Part shown: in pieces, positions 27,564 to 35,876 of the stretch
How the letters are laid out: each line of letters opens with the position of its first letter
Numbering within the stretch: the stretch's first letter is position 1
The notes under the pieces: model-generated
Told to the model about the DNA's origin: nothing
Seen by the model: the letters and a program-made list of their open reading frames with translations, nothing else
Database searches by the model: none
NCBI RefSeq assembly: GCF_900089495.1
Contig: NZ_LT605203.1
Span: forward strand, 2,197,622 to 2,261,621
From: Thiomonas sp. X19
GTDB taxonomy: Bacteria > Pseudomonadota > Gammaproteobacteria > Burkholderiales > Burkholderiaceae_C
Reading direction: 5' to 3'
DNA: 64,000 nt
Program-made: the position numbers and the translations under genes

Positions 27564-28460
27564 TCATGCACTGGCGTGCCGGGGTTGGTTGGCGAGCCAG
27601 TTTTCTTCGAACCGCATCGGGCTGACATAGGCCAGCGTCGAGTGCAGTCGGGTGCGGTTGTACCAGAGCATCCAGGCGACGACTTCGTCCATGGCCTGGC
27701 GCCGGGTCTTGAAGCGTTGCCCGTGTAGCCGCTCTACCTTCAACGAGCCGAACAGCGTCTCGCTGCAGGCGTTGTCCCAACAGTTGCCGCGACGGCTCAT
27801 CGACGCGGTGATGCCGTATTCGGTCAGCGCATCACGGTAGTCCTTGGCAGCGTATTGGCTGCCGCGGTCGCTATGGAAGATCAGCCCGGCCTGCTTGCTC
27901 GGATGGCGCTTGAACCACGCCATGCGCAAGGCGTCGATGACGATGTCGCGCGTCATGTCCTGGCGCAGGCTCCAGCCGATGACTTGACGACTGAACAAGT
28001 CGATGACCACGGCCAGGAACAGCCACCCTTCGTCGGTGGCGATGTACGTGATGTCGCCCGCCCAGACCTTGTCGGGCTCGGCCACGTTGAATTGTCGGTC
28101 GAGCAGGTTGGGTGCGATCGGCAGGTCATGGTTGCTGTCTGTCGTGACCTTGAAGCGGCGCTTGCCCTTGGCGCGTATGCCATGCCGTTGCATGAGTTTC
28201 TGAACCCGCTGCTTGCCCACCCGGATGCCCCTGGCCAGCAGTTCCTTCCACGTGCGTGGCCAGCCGTAGCCGCCGCGCGTCTCGGCATGAATGGCCAAGA
28301 TGTGCACCAGCAGCGCATCGTCGCTCAGGTGGCGACGCTGGGCAGCGTTGGCACGGCGAGCGAAGTGCTCGTGGTAGCCGGCCACGCTGACACCAAGCAC
28401 CCGGCACTGCACCGAGATCGGCCACACACGGCGGTGACGTTGGATGAAGGCGTACTTCAC
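27564..28460 (-). CDS. IS3-family transposase OrfB (integrase core)
   Basis: About 300 residues with the rve integrase fold: W-A-G-D-I-T-Y-I-A (first D), F-H-S-D-R-G-S-Q-Y (second D) and S-M-S-R-R-G-N-C-W-D-N-A-C-S-E (E), ending N-R-T-R-L-H-S-T-L. The frame is -1 relative to OrfA and open far upstream. A GGGAAAAGCG run near 28490 could allow -1 frameshifting to an OrfAB fusion, as known for IS3. Confidence 0.9.
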   Translation of the reverse strand: MKYAFIQRHRRVWPISVQCRVLGVSVAGYHEHFARRANAAQRRHLSDDALLVHILAIHAETRGGYGWPRTWKELLARGIRVGKQRVQKLMQRHGIRAKGKRRFKVTTDSNHDLPIAPNLLDRQFNVAEPDKVWAGDITYIATDEGWLFLAVVIDLFSRQVIGWSLRQDMTRDIVIDALRMAWFKRHPSKQAGLIFHSDRGSQYAAKDYRDALTEYGITASMSRRGNCWDNACSETLFGSLKVERLHGQRFKTRRQAMDEVVAWMLWYNRTRLHSTLAYVSPMRFEENWLANQPRHASA

Positions 28461-28753
28461 TTCGCTGCCTTGGCGAAGTACGCCGTCGCTTTTCCCAGGA
28501 TGTCGCGCTCCATCTTCACGCGCGCCAGCTCGGCCCGCAGCCGGCTGATCTCCATCTGCTCGGCGCTCACGACCTTGCTGTCGGCACCGGTAAGCTTGCC
28601 CTGCCGGTGGGCCTTGACCCAGTTGAACAGCGTCTGGTCCACCACGCCCAGCGTGCGCGCCGCCGCCGCGATGCTCTGGCCGCCTTCGACCAGGCGCACC
28701 GCCTCCTGCTTGAACTCCAGCGTGTACCGCGCCCGCCTTATCGTCTTCGTCAT
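28457..28753 (-). CDS. IS3-family transposase OrfA
   Basis: 98 residues. An HTH domain (Y-T-L-E-F-K-Q-E-A-V-R-L-V-E-G-G then L-G-V-V-D-Q-T-L-F-N-W-V) is followed by a leucine-zipper helix (E-I-S-R-L-R-A-E-L-A-R-V-K-M-E-R-D-I-L). Standard IS3 OrfA that binds the terminal repeats. Confidence 0.92.
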   Translation of the reverse strand: MTKTIRRARYTLEFKQEAVRLVEGGQSIAAAARTLGVVDQTLFNWVKAHRQGKLTGADSKVVSAEQMEISRLRAELARVKMERDILGKATAYFAKAAK

Positions 28754-28956
28754 TTCTATATTCTCCTTGCTTGGATTGAATCACTCAGCAAGGGATACGT
28801 TTTTCGCGGGCAAGGTCAGACCATCCATGCACCCCAGAACGCTGCGCGCTGAATCGCGGGTTCCATCCACCCCCTCCAGCCCATCGCGTTCCTTCCCGAT
28901 CGATTCCCCTCCATCCCGATCCATTCCCTTCATCCCCCTCCCTGCCACGCTGACCC

Positions 28957-29788
28957 ATGACCCGCCACCAACGCCTGCTCGACGCCCTGAACGCCACGCC
29001 CCCGCGCGCGAGCGCCTCCGAACCTCCCGTCCCCCTGGTGCGCCTGTGGCTGCTGCGCATCCTGCTGCCCCTGGGCGGACTGCGCCAGCTCGTGCGCGAC
29101 CCCCAGGGGGCGTCCCGTCTGCTCGCCGCCCTGGGTGTGCCGCGCGAACCTTGGGATGCGAGCCTGCACGGCAGCCTGGAGAGCGAGGCGGCCTTGGCAG
29201 CCCTGCGCCAGACCCTCGATCCGGTCTGGCAAGCGCTGGAGGCGCAGGCCGACGCTCTCGTGCCGCCGGTCGAGTTGAGCGAGAACCTGGCGCGCCTGGG
29301 GGCCCTGGTGCAGCTCTCGGCCGTGGACTGCCGGCTGCTGGGCTGTGCCTGTCTGTTGCAGGCGCTGCGGCTGTTCGAGGACGCCGCCGACACCCTGGGG
29401 GTGCTGACCCCGGCGAAGGCCATCGGGGTGCTGGCGACGTTGCTGGATGTGCCCGAGGTCGCGGTGAAGCGGGCGCTGGCGCCGGCGGGGGTGCTGGCCC
29501 ACAGCGGACTGCTGAGTCTGAGGCGGGCGGGCCAGGGCACGTTGTCCACCCGGCTGGAACTGCTCTCGGCGTCCTTTGCCGAGGCCATGCTGGCGCCGGA
29601 CACCGAGCCGCTGGCGCTGCTGCGTGGCGCGGTGGCCTCCAGTGCTCCGGCCCGGCTCACCCTGGACGACTATCCGCATCTGGGGCTGAGCCGGACGCTG
29701 CTGCGCACCTATCTGGCGTCGGCCCTGGGTCACCACCTGGCGGGAGGCAACAAGAGTGGCACCAATGTCCTGCTCTACGGCCCGCCCG
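28957..29788 (+). pseudogene. AAA+ ATPase, cut inside its Walker A motif
   Basis: About 277 codons of an N-terminal helical region followed by the approach to an AAA+ domain: D-Y-P-H-L-G-L then N-K-S-G-T-N-V-L-L-Y-G-P-P. AAA+ proteins continue G-T-G-K-T; here the frame changes at the fourth P-loop codon (29788/29789) into D-H-A-T and stop. The rest of the ATPase is not in the window. The break is the left end of a serine-recombinase element. The partner is the membrane protein upstream. Confidence 0.75.
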
Positions 29789-29818
29789 ATCACGCGACAT
29801 GATGCTCACCTCACCACG

Positions 29819-31891
29819 TTATTGAAGTTCAAGAGAAATCTGTCGAGGATCGTCTGGGAGCGGACGCACGCCAGGCGATGAGACCGATGCGCGGACCTCG
29901 GGACGCTGTAAATCGGCGGCCTTGATGGCCCAAGGCGCGCCCTTGCAGGCCTGCGTGGCGGGAAGTGTAGCGACGCTGATCATGCGCAGCACCGTCATCT
30001 TGCTCGTCCCGAGCGCTTCAGCGGCTTGCTCCAGAGTCAACTCACCACGCGCTTCGCGCTCTCCATTTTGGTAGACCGCAATGTGGTGGTCGCCGCGGAA
30101 CGAACGCACCCGCATTTCCGTCCAGGTATGCCCTTTGCCAGTCCGGTGGCCGAGACGATTCAGCAACGAGGCGATGCCAGCGTCACCCAACTGGCGTGCG
30201 AGCTGCACGATCAGAACCTGGACCCCAACATCGGTGGTCCAGCGGTGCTGTCCCGTGCGGTTCTTCACCACGCTCAATTCGGTGTGGTCGCCTCCCTGCC
30301 AATGCATGACGAGTTCGATGCGCGCCTCGTCCACGCGCGCCACGATCTCCCTGATCACGCAGCGCAGGATGCGCTTGCGCACGGCGTTGCTGGCCGAAGG
30401 ATGGGACCACACCCGCGGCAAGTCGGTGCCCAGGGCCATGAGGTCGTCGCGCTGCTGTGGCGTCAGGCTCCATTCGGTCACGGTCTGCAGCGTCTTGATC
30501 TCCGCCTCGCGCCGGGTAACCTCGGAGAGGCGCTCGTTCCAGCGCCGCTCAAGTTCGGCGGCCACCAGTCGATTGCCGGGGTCAACGGCGTCGAACTGCC
30601 GCTGCGCACGCGCCGCCTCAAAGCGCGCCTGCTCCAACGCGAGTTCGAGCTGGCGCCGCGTCGCGTGCTCATCGTTGGCATGGTGCTCGATGGCACGCAG
30701 TGCGGCCTGCACCCCAAGCGGCAGCAGCACGCTCAGCACTTCGCCGGAGACGGCCTCGTCCACGCGCAGCGAGCCGAAAGAAATGCATCCAGGCACCGCG
30801 CCATGATTGATCGCGGCCCCCTTGCAGTGATAGCGGGCGATGGTGCCGTCGCTGCCGCTGTAGGCGACGTGCAGCTTGCGACCACAGTGCGCGCATCGCA
30901 GCAACCCGGCCAGCAATGCCTCTCCGCGCCGGGGTGCGCCGCGCGCCATGCTGCCGCGCATGTTGGTGTTGTCGGCGATCACGCGCTGGTTGTGCTCATA
31001 GGTCGGCCAATCAATGTACCCCTCGTGGTGCTCCTGGATCAAGACCTGCCAGTGCTCCTGGGCACGACGATGGCCGTGCACGACGCGCTTGCGGCCGGCT
31101 TCGATCCGGACGCGTGTCTCGGTGCGGCCAAACGCATAGGCGCCGGCATAGACGGGATTGGTGAGAATCTTGAGCACCGCGTTATAGACCGGCAGACGCC
31201 AGATCACGCAGCGCCGGCCGTTCTCGTAGACCGCCGAGGGCAGATCAATGCGCTCTTGTCGGAACCACAGCAGCGCCTGGCGCACGCTGCCGGCCTGTGC
31301 GAATCGACGGAACACGGCCGCGATCGCTTCGCGGATGCGCAGATCGGCGTCGCGTTCAATCCGGTCGCCCTCGCTGCGCACATAGCCGATCGCCACCGTC
31401 GTGTGCAGATCACCCCGCGCCGCCTTGAGCTTGAGGGCTTCGACGGATCGTTGGCGAAGGAGGGACAACTCCATCTCCGACATCGTGCCCTTCATGCCCA
31501 GCAGCAACCGGTCGTTGACGCTGCGTGGATCATAAATGCCGTCTTCGTCGACGATGAGGCTGCCCACCAGTGCGCAGAATTCCAGCAGCGTGTGCCAGTC
31601 GCGACCGTTGCGTGCCAGGCGCGATGCCTCAATGGACACCACGGCGCCGACCTGGCCGCTGCAGATCGCCGCCAGCAGTCGCTCAAAGCCTGGCCGTGCG
31701 ACGCCGCCGGCGGACACACCGAGGTCGTCGTCGATGACCACGACCTCGGTCCAACCGAGCGCGCGTGCCCGATCGGCCAGGGCGTATTGGCGCCGGCGAC
31801 TCTCATGGTTGTGGCGCAACTGATCGGCTGTGGACTGGCGCACGTACACGTAGGCGCCACGCGCCAAGTGCTCAGGGTTGATCTTGTTCAT
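29819..31891 (-). CDS. large serine recombinase
   Basis: 690 residues. Start at ATG 31891 because GGAGG lies 6 bp upstream. The resolvase-type catalytic domain begins Y-V-Y-V-R-Q-S-T with the nucleophilic serine near residue 18, and S-I-E-A-S-R-L-A-R-N-G-R-D-W and M-K-G-T-M-S-E-M-E follow. A recombinase domain and a zinc ribbon (L-R-C-A-H-C-G ... Y-H-C-K-G) come next, then a coiled coil and a C-terminal extension with an HTH-like end (L-T-L-E-Q-A-A-E-A-L-G-T-S-K-M-T). It should integrate or excise its own element. Intact. Confidence 0.93.
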   Translation of the reverse strand: MNKINPEHLARGAYVYVRQSTADQLRHNHESRRRQYALADRARALGWTEVVVIDDDLGVSAGGVARPGFERLLAAICSGQVGAVVSIEASRLARNGRDWHTLLEFCALVGSLIVDEDGIYDPRSVNDRLLLGMKGTMSEMELSLLRQRSVEALKLKAARGDLHTTVAIGYVRSEGDRIERDADLRIREAIAAVFRRFAQAGSVRQALLWFRQERIDLPSAVYENGRRCVIWRLPVYNAVLKILTNPVYAGAYAFGRTETRVRIEAGRKRVVHGHRRAQEHWQVLIQEHHEGYIDWPTYEHNQRVIADNTNMRGSMARGAPRRGEALLAGLLRCAHCGRKLHVAYSGSDGTIARYHCKGAAINHGAVPGCISFGSLRVDEAVSGEVLSVLLPLGVQAALRAIEHHANDEHATRRQLELALEQARFEAARAQRQFDAVDPGNRLVAAELERRWNERLSEVTRREAEIKTLQTVTEWSLTPQQRDDLMALGTDLPRVWSHPSASNAVRKRILRCVIREIVARVDEARIELVMHWQGGDHTELSVVKNRTGQHRWTTDVGVQVLIVQLARQLGDAGIASLLNRLGHRTGKGHTWTEMRVRSFRGDHHIAVYQNGEREARGELTLEQAAEALGTSKMTVLRMISVATLPATQACKGAPWAIKAADLQRPEVRASVSSPGVRPLPDDPRQISLELQ

Positions 31892-32072
31892 CGTCATCCT
31901 CCATGTGTTCAACGACGTCGGACTGACTTGCCACCTGCCACAGGAGTTGGCTCAGCAGTTCGACGAGGTCGTCGTGACGCTGCTGCAATCGCGTCAGTGG
32001 TGCTGGCGCCGTTGCGGCGTCGAACAGGTCGGCTTGCACGAGCGGGATCGCTCGCGGCGGGGTTGGCTTCAT
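31872..32072 (-). CDS. small protein between recombinase and DUF5372-like gene
   Basis: 66 residues starting M-K-P-T-P-P-R-A-I-P-L-V-Q-A-D-L-F, then a helical stretch D-D-L-V-E-L-L-S-Q-L-L-W-Q-V-A and an acidic tail. It overlaps the recombinase start by 20 bp and the DUF5372-like frame by about 160 bp. Small ORFs of this kind sit in the same place in related recombinase units; role unknown. Confidence 0.6.
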   Translation of the reverse strand: MKPTPPRAIPLVQADLFDAATAPAPLTRLQQRHDDLVELLSQLLWQVASQSDVVEHMEDDDEQDQP

Positions 32073-32369
32073 CGACGCCTCCGTGTGCCTGGGAAATGGT
32101 CGATGAACATAGGACTGCGTCGAGTTCGCCTCGCAGCGCAAGCAGGCAGCGCAGCAACATCCGCGGAGGCCAGTGCGTGGGCACATCGCCGGCCGCAGGT
32201 AGTGTCATCCACTGCGGTAGATGCGCCCTCGTGCCGTCGGGCTGACGGACAATCAGGAAGTCTTCGGTTCCATGCCTGACTCGGCCGAGCACCTCAACTT
32301 CATGACCCGTCCGGGGATGGAACGGATAGTTGATGCGAGCCAGCTCGACGAGCTGTTCGCGGGCAGTAT
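31909..32369 (-). pseudogene. DUF5372-like protein, 5' end not resolved
   Basis: The frame gives Y-P-F-H-P-R-T-G-H-E-V-E-V-L-G, then F-L-I-V-R-Q-P-D-G-T-R-A-H-L-P-Q-W-M-T, a pattern found in the DUF5372 family that accompanies this recombinase type. No ATG is found before the frame runs into the istB P-loop near 32376. The gene either starts at a rare codon or has lost its 5' end. The C-terminal Arg-rich tail overlaps the small gene. Confidence 0.5.
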
Positions 32370-32873
32370 GTGACTGCTTCGCCTGGCACTGGAAAGACCC
32401 ATCTGGCCACGGCCATGGGCGTCTCGGGCATCACCCGGCACGGCAAGCGGGTGCGGTTCTACTCCACGGTCGATCTGGTCAACGCACTGGAGCAGGAGAA
32501 GGCCCAAGGCAGGGCCGGGCGCATCGCCACCAGCCTGCTGCGCATGGACCTGATCATTCTGGACGAGCTGGGCTATCTGCCGTTCAGCCAGGCCGGTGGG
32601 GCGTTGCTGTTCCACCTGCTCAGCAAGCTGTACGAGCACACCAGCGTGATGCTCACGACCAACCTGGACTTCGCCGAATGGTCCAGCGTGTTCGGCGACG
32701 CGAAGATGACCACCGCACTGCTGGACCGGCTCACGCACCACTGCCACATCGTGGAAACAGGCAACGAGTCGATCCGGTTTAGCCGCAGCACGGCTGCAGC
32801 CAAGAAGCGAATCAAGGCCCGCGAGCAGGCGCGCAAGGACGTCTCGGCGCAGGCAGAACCCGCCCCATTCTGA
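32370..32873 (+). pseudogene. istB: IS21 ATPase IstB, 5'-truncated
   Basis: The frame begins in the Walker A ([14 protein letters not shown]) and continues through Walker B ([12 protein letters not shown]) and T-T-N-L-D-F-A-E-W to a normal basic C-terminus. The first 100 or so residues of IstB are missing, replaced by the recombinase element. IstB is the DnaA-like helper of IstA; this copy cannot be functional. Confidence 0.88.
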
Positions 32874-33069
32874 GCACGCTCCGCGATGGGCAAGCCGCTA
32901 CGGGCTACGCCCTGCGCGGCTTGCCCATCGGCTTCAACACAACAACAAGGAGGTCCCCGAACCAGCACAGCCCCTACACTTATCCACAGCCGACCCTCTC
33001 AAAATCGGCTTCCACCCCTGGCTCAATATTCAGTCGGCACGGTGGCTCAAATTTGAATCGGCGCCGACA
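32376..33069. mobile_element. IS21-family element, right part only
   Basis: Contains the 3' part of istB and the right end, with two internal copies of a G-G-C-T-C-A-A-(A/T)-(A/T)-TT motif (33030-33055) as expected for the multiple terminal sites of IS21. Outer end at 33069. The flanks of this end and of the 9456 end do not show a matching target duplication. Confidence 0.75.
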
Positions 33070-33209
33070 GATTAGGTCAACTGGCCCCGGACCTGATCGA
33101 AAGCAGCGCCTTGGGACGCATCGAGGTGGGCGTCAGCCAGTTGCTGCGCGGCAAGTTGTCGGCGTCTTGGCTGGTGCAACATGAGGCGCTGGTGGCAGGC
33201 TCGCGCTGA
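33070..33209 (+). pseudogene. unidentified C-terminal coding scrap after the IS21 end
   Basis: A frame entering from the IS end reads L-A-P-D-L-I-E-S-S-A-L-G-R-I-E-V-G-V, then L-L-R-G-K-L-S-A-S-W and stops at 33207-33209. Composition is coding-like but the family is not recognisable; resolvase-type or small regulator ends are possible. Confidence 0.3.
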
Positions 33210-33651
33210 CCTCCGTGCCGCGACGACACGCCTCAGAGCGATTTTTTGCGCCTTTCGCTGTCTCGGTCGCGCGCTCCCGAGCAAGCGAAGAAGCAAACCG
33301 ACGGCCCGCAAACCCGCGCCAATACACGACTTCTGGCCTTGAATGCTCAAGAGGGCAGCAGAGAACAGAGAAAGGAAAACCCTTCGGTACGCTTACACAG
33401 GTTCGACACGGACGGTCGCCACAACCGCCTACCAATGCTGAAAAACAACCGCTTGATTCGTCCGCGCGTAACCTATTGATTCATAAATGGAGCGGCGCCG
33501 GCCTTTGCGGACTTCGGGCCACTTCGGGAGAGCGGGGCCGGAGAGAAAAACGGCCCAGAGAGAGTAAAAACGGCAAGATTTTGGTGAGTCCCCGGAACCT
33601 CGAAGTCCGCAGGCTTTCGCAGGAACCCTTGTAAACACGCGGGCGCACAAG
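33210..33651. other. non-coding stretch before the tmRNA scrap
   Basis: No convincing gene on either strand. GC and codon structure differ from the surrounding genes. It is native-side flanking DNA of the putative ssrA attachment site. Confidence 0.4.
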
Positions 33652-33683
33652 AAAAATGCCCAACTGCATACGCAGTTGGGCAT
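33652..33683 (-). terminator. rho-independent terminator of ssrA
   Basis: On the minus strand a 10-bp stem GCCCAACTGC / GCAGTTGGGC (33658-33667 with 33672-33681) followed by a T run, 7 bp beyond the CCA end of the tmRNA fragment. Confidence 0.85.
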
Positions 33684-33689
33684 CGATAT

Positions 33690-33728
33690 TGGTGGAGCCG
33701 GGGGGACACTTGAACCCGCGTCCAACCC
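33690..33728 (-). ncRNA. ssrA: 3'-terminal fragment of tmRNA (ssrA), candidate att site
   Basis: The minus strand reads GGACGCGGGTTCAAG ... CCCCCCGGCTCCACCA. This is the T-arm, acceptor strand and encoded CCA of tmRNA, with a two-base irregularity after GGTTCAAG. No tag-peptide region or 5' acceptor half is present upstream. Displaced 3' ends with their native terminator are left behind when islands integrate into ssrA, so the island should extend to the right of here. Confidence 0.65.
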
Positions 33729-33766
33729 CCATAAACACTCACATCTGACCCTTTTCATGCACCACG

Positions 33767-33786
33767 GATACCCCAGTGATACCCCA
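33767..33786. repeat. tandem GATACCCCA repeats next to the ssrA fragment
   Basis: GATACCCCA at 33767-33775 and 33778-33786, spaced 11 bp, on the island side of the tmRNA scrap. Placement suits tyrosine-integrase arm sites. A related GATACCCC lies near 36270. Confidence 0.55.
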
Positions 33787-33857
33787 ATCCCTAGCGTTTG
33801 TCCGTAGATCGGCAAACAAAGCTGTCTTTCCGCTTGCCGATGGTGGAGACGGTGCGT

Positions 33858-34085
33858 CTACACCGCCTCGATCACTCGCGCCACGTCACCATGGCACTCA
33901 GAACACTTGCCCACCAGCAGCAAATCACTGCCTTTGATAGTTCCGCTGAAATCGGTGATTGTCACGTCGTGACGGCAATGGCCGCACCAGACATTGGCCA
34001 ACAAGCGCTGGCGGATGTCGGCAGAGATCGAGTCCCAATGCTGGCGAGCGGGTGCGGTGAAGTTGGGAAGTGATTCAGTAGTCAT
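33858..34085 (-). CDS. small zinc-ribbon-like protein
   Basis: 75 residues. W-C-G-H-C-R-H-D-V-T-I-T ... V-G-K-C-S-E-C-H-G-D has two CxxC pairs that would bind one zinc. N-terminal helices L-P-N-F-T-A-P-A-R-Q-H-W. Three bases downstream of the GNAT toxin gene on the same strand, so probably co-transcribed. Function unknown. Confidence 0.7.
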   Translation of the reverse strand: MTTESLPNFTAPARQHWDSISADIRQRLLANVWCGHCRHDVTITDFSGTIKGSDLLLVGKCSECHGDVARVIEAV

Positions 34086-34088
34086 GGT

Positions 34089-34598
34089 TCAACTTACCCA
34101 GCGGCGGGCATCTTTGAGTAGCAACAACAACTGCTGCTCGCGCAGCGGCGACGCAATGAAGCCGAACCGGGTATAGAACCTTGCCGCTTCCTCGTCGATA
34201 GGGTGGGTAAGCATCGCACGGATGCCGGCCTGCTCGGCAATCAGCATCGTGCGGCGGATGGCATTCTGCAGCAGGCCAAATCCGATGCCGCGTCCCTGAT
34301 CCTGCAGCGACACGGCCAGCCGCGCCAGGATCACCACCGGCACCGGGTACTGCCCCATCCCTTTGCGGATGCGATCCGGCGCCTCCAGCGAATCGATCTG
34401 GCCAACAGTCAGGCTGAAATAACCAGCCACGCGATCATCAGCTGCCACGACAAAGGTTCTGGCTGATCCGCTGCCTTGGGCCTGCTGGGCGTGGCGCAGC
34501 AGCCAGTCGTTCAGCGCTGGTTTGCCGCAGTCGAATCCATCTAGCCCGTGCTGAACTCCAAGAGGCTCAGGTCCGCGCAACGTCACTTCGCATCCCAC
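34089..34598 (-). CDS. GNAT-family acetyltransferase toxin (TacT-like)
   Basis: 169 residues. The acetyl-CoA loop Q-D-Q-G-R-G-I-G-F-G-L-L and the preceding V-V-I-L-A-R-L-A-V strand are typical GNAT. Length and the upstream DUF1778 partner mark it as a TacT/AtaT-type toxin that acetylates aminoacyl-tRNA and halts translation. Overlaps the antitoxin by 16 bp. Intact. Confidence 0.88.
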   Translation of the reverse strand: MGCEVTLRGPEPLGVQHGLDGFDCGKPALNDWLLRHAQQAQGSGSARTFVVAADDRVAGYFSLTVGQIDSLEAPDRIRKGMGQYPVPVVILARLAVSLQDQGRGIGFGLLQNAIRRTMLIAEQAGIRAMLTHPIDEEAARFYTRFGFIASPLREQQLLLLLKDARRWVS

Positions 34599-34876
34599 GG
34601 TGCTTTGCGCGAAAACAGATCACGCAAGCCCTCGTTGGGTTGTTCTGGCTGATCCAGTAAATCCATCAGGGCTTGGTACTGGCTGCCCGAGACCATGAAC
34701 AAACGCTGGTCGAGCAGGGTCTGCTCAGCGGCCAAGCAGGCGCTGTCGAGGATGAAATCGGTCAGTGATTTGTGTGCCACTTCGGCAGCACGACGCAGCA
34801 CAACTTCCTGTTCGGGAGTGGCGCGAAGGCCCAGGCGGGCGGACCGGGCAGCAGGTGAAGATGCAATGGCAACCAT
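34583..34876 (-). CDS. DUF1778 antitoxin (TacA-like)
   Basis: 97 residues. An N-terminal RHH (A-R-L-G-L-R-A-T-P-E-Q-E-V-V-L-R-R-A-A-E ... L-T-D-F-I-L-D-S-A) and a C-terminal toxin-wrapping tail (D-Q-P-E-Q-P-N-E-G-L-R-D-L-F-S-R). Known TacA proteins bind palindromes in their own promoter; one lies 40 bp upstream. Confidence 0.88.
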   Translation of the reverse strand: MVAIASSPAARSARLGLRATPEQEVVLRRAAEVAHKSLTDFILDSACLAAEQTLLDQRLFMVSGSQYQALMDLLDQPEQPNEGLRDLFSRKAPWDAK

Positions 34877-34915
34877 GGCGCCACCTCGTTTGTTAGATCA
34901 ATAGCCGCCATGTTA

Positions 34916-34930
34916 GTACGAACGACGTAC
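34916..34930. promoter_or_regulatory. palindromic operator candidate for the TacA-like antitoxin
   Basis: GTACG-AACGA-CGTAC, a perfect 5-bp inverted repeat with 5-bp spacer, 40 bp upstream of the antitoxin start. Confidence 0.5.
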
Positions 34931-35112
34931 GCGGTCTAGCTGTTGTGAGAAGCGCCCGGTCGCCTTGGGTGACTGCGACTGCACCTTGGGGCCAATCGCC
35001 AGGCGACTGGGCTTTTAGACAGCATCACGTGGTTGGCAATGCATTTGCATTGACGCGGTAAGGCGAATGCATTACCATGCAAGGCATTCACTTTTTACTC
35101 CTGGAGAACGAC

Positions 35113-35442
35113 ATGCCCGCCATCCTCGAGGTCGAATCCACCCTGACCGACCGCTACCAGACCACGGTGCCGGAGACGGTACGCCGCGCCCTTCGGCTCG
35201 GCAAGCGCGACAAGATCCATTACACAATCCGCCCCGGCGGCGAAGTCGTGCTGACCCGCGTCGACGCATCCGAAGGTGACGACCCGGTGCTCGGTCAGTT
35301 CTTGGGCTTCCTGGCCCGCGACATCGCCAGCCATCCGGAACGCCTGCAGGCCATCGACGCCAACTTCGTGCAGCGCCTCCAATCGCTGACCGGTGGCATC
35401 GAAGTCGACCTCGACGCCCCCCTGTCGGCGGACGATGAATGA
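35113..35442 (+). CDS. prlF: PrlF-type antitoxin
   Basis: 109 residues from ATG 35113 (GGAG upstream). AbrB-type swapped-hairpin domain: L-E-V-E-S-T-L-T-D-R-Y-Q-T-T-V-P and K-R-D-K-I-H-Y-T-I-R-P-G-G. It neutralises YhaV and represses the operon. Upstream, 35037-35080 holds two AATGCATT-centred repeats that may be its operator. Its stop overlaps yhaV (ATGA). Confidence 0.9.
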   Translation: MPAILEVESTLTDRYQTTVPETVRRALRLGKRDKIHYTIRPGGEVVLTRVDASEGDDPVLGQFLGFLARDIASHPERLQAIDANFVQRLQSLTGGIEVDLDAPLSADDE

Positions 35443-35876
35443 GTGCGAGCAAGCCTGCGCCTTTGGTCATTCATGGCTGGACGGTTTTTGCCCACCCGCT
35501 GTTTCTCGCACAACTTGAAACCTTGGCCGAGCAGGTCGAGGCATTCAAGCAAAAGGACCCCGTCGGGTACGTGAAGAAAAACGCCAGCAAGCGACTGGCG
35601 GCGATCACCAAGCTGGCGTTCGACGTCATCCCGCAAGACCCGACACGGCCGGAGTACCGCCAAGGCAACACGCTCGGCGAAGATCACAAGCACTGGTTCC
35701 GGGGCAAGTTCTTCCAGCAATACCGGCTGTTCTTCCGCTATCACGCACCCAGCAAGGTGATCGTGTTCGCTTGGGCTCAACCGTTGAGCCGACAGCGCGG
35801 AGATCGTGCGGGCTTGGCCTGGTCGGGATCAGAACCATGTCTGCCACAGCCAGAACCTTCCGAATCGTTTCGGTGA
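35439..35876 (+). pseudogene. yhaV: YhaV toxin, 3' end replaced by parA sequence
   Basis: YhaV-like up to residue about 112 (W-F-R-G-K-F-F-Q-Q-Y-R-L-F-F-R-Y-H and V-I-V-F-A-W). From about 35778 the DNA is antisense parA fragment, giving an unrelated tail. The normal end, rich in the RelE-fold catalytic and core residues after A-W, is lost. The nuclease is probably inactive while PrlF is intact. Confidence 0.82.

Larger units (their letters stand above)
27528..28818. mobile_element. IS3-family insertion sequence
   Basis: 1291 bp with inverted ends beginning TGACCTTGCCC and sharing CGTATCCC further in (left from 27528, right read backwards from 28818). A 3-bp GAC duplication (27525-27527 and 28819-28821) flanks it. 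It carries orfA and orfB on the minus strand. Confidence 0.9.
29789..32376. mobile_element. large-serine-recombinase element inserted at a P-loop coding site
   Basis: A unit of DUF5372-like gene, small gene and recombinase. Its left edge interrupts the Walker A codons of an AAA+ gene (G-P-P-G then foreign). Its right edge is followed within a few bases by the Walker A codons G-T-G-K-T of istB (32385-32399). Edges are inferred from where each host frame stops or resumes; the exact crossover core is unknown. Confidence 0.65.

Noticed and set aside
28785..28956. Small coding genes between IS3 and the AAA+ gene
   Set aside because: Only the rebuilt end of the membrane protein (to 28852) and a Pro/Ser-rich non-coding leader are supported.
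30026..32245. 739-codon open frame on the plus strand
   Set aside because: Antisense shadow of the serine recombinase: the minus strand has clear catalytic and zinc motifs, while this frame has Arg/Ala/His-rich composition and no domain.
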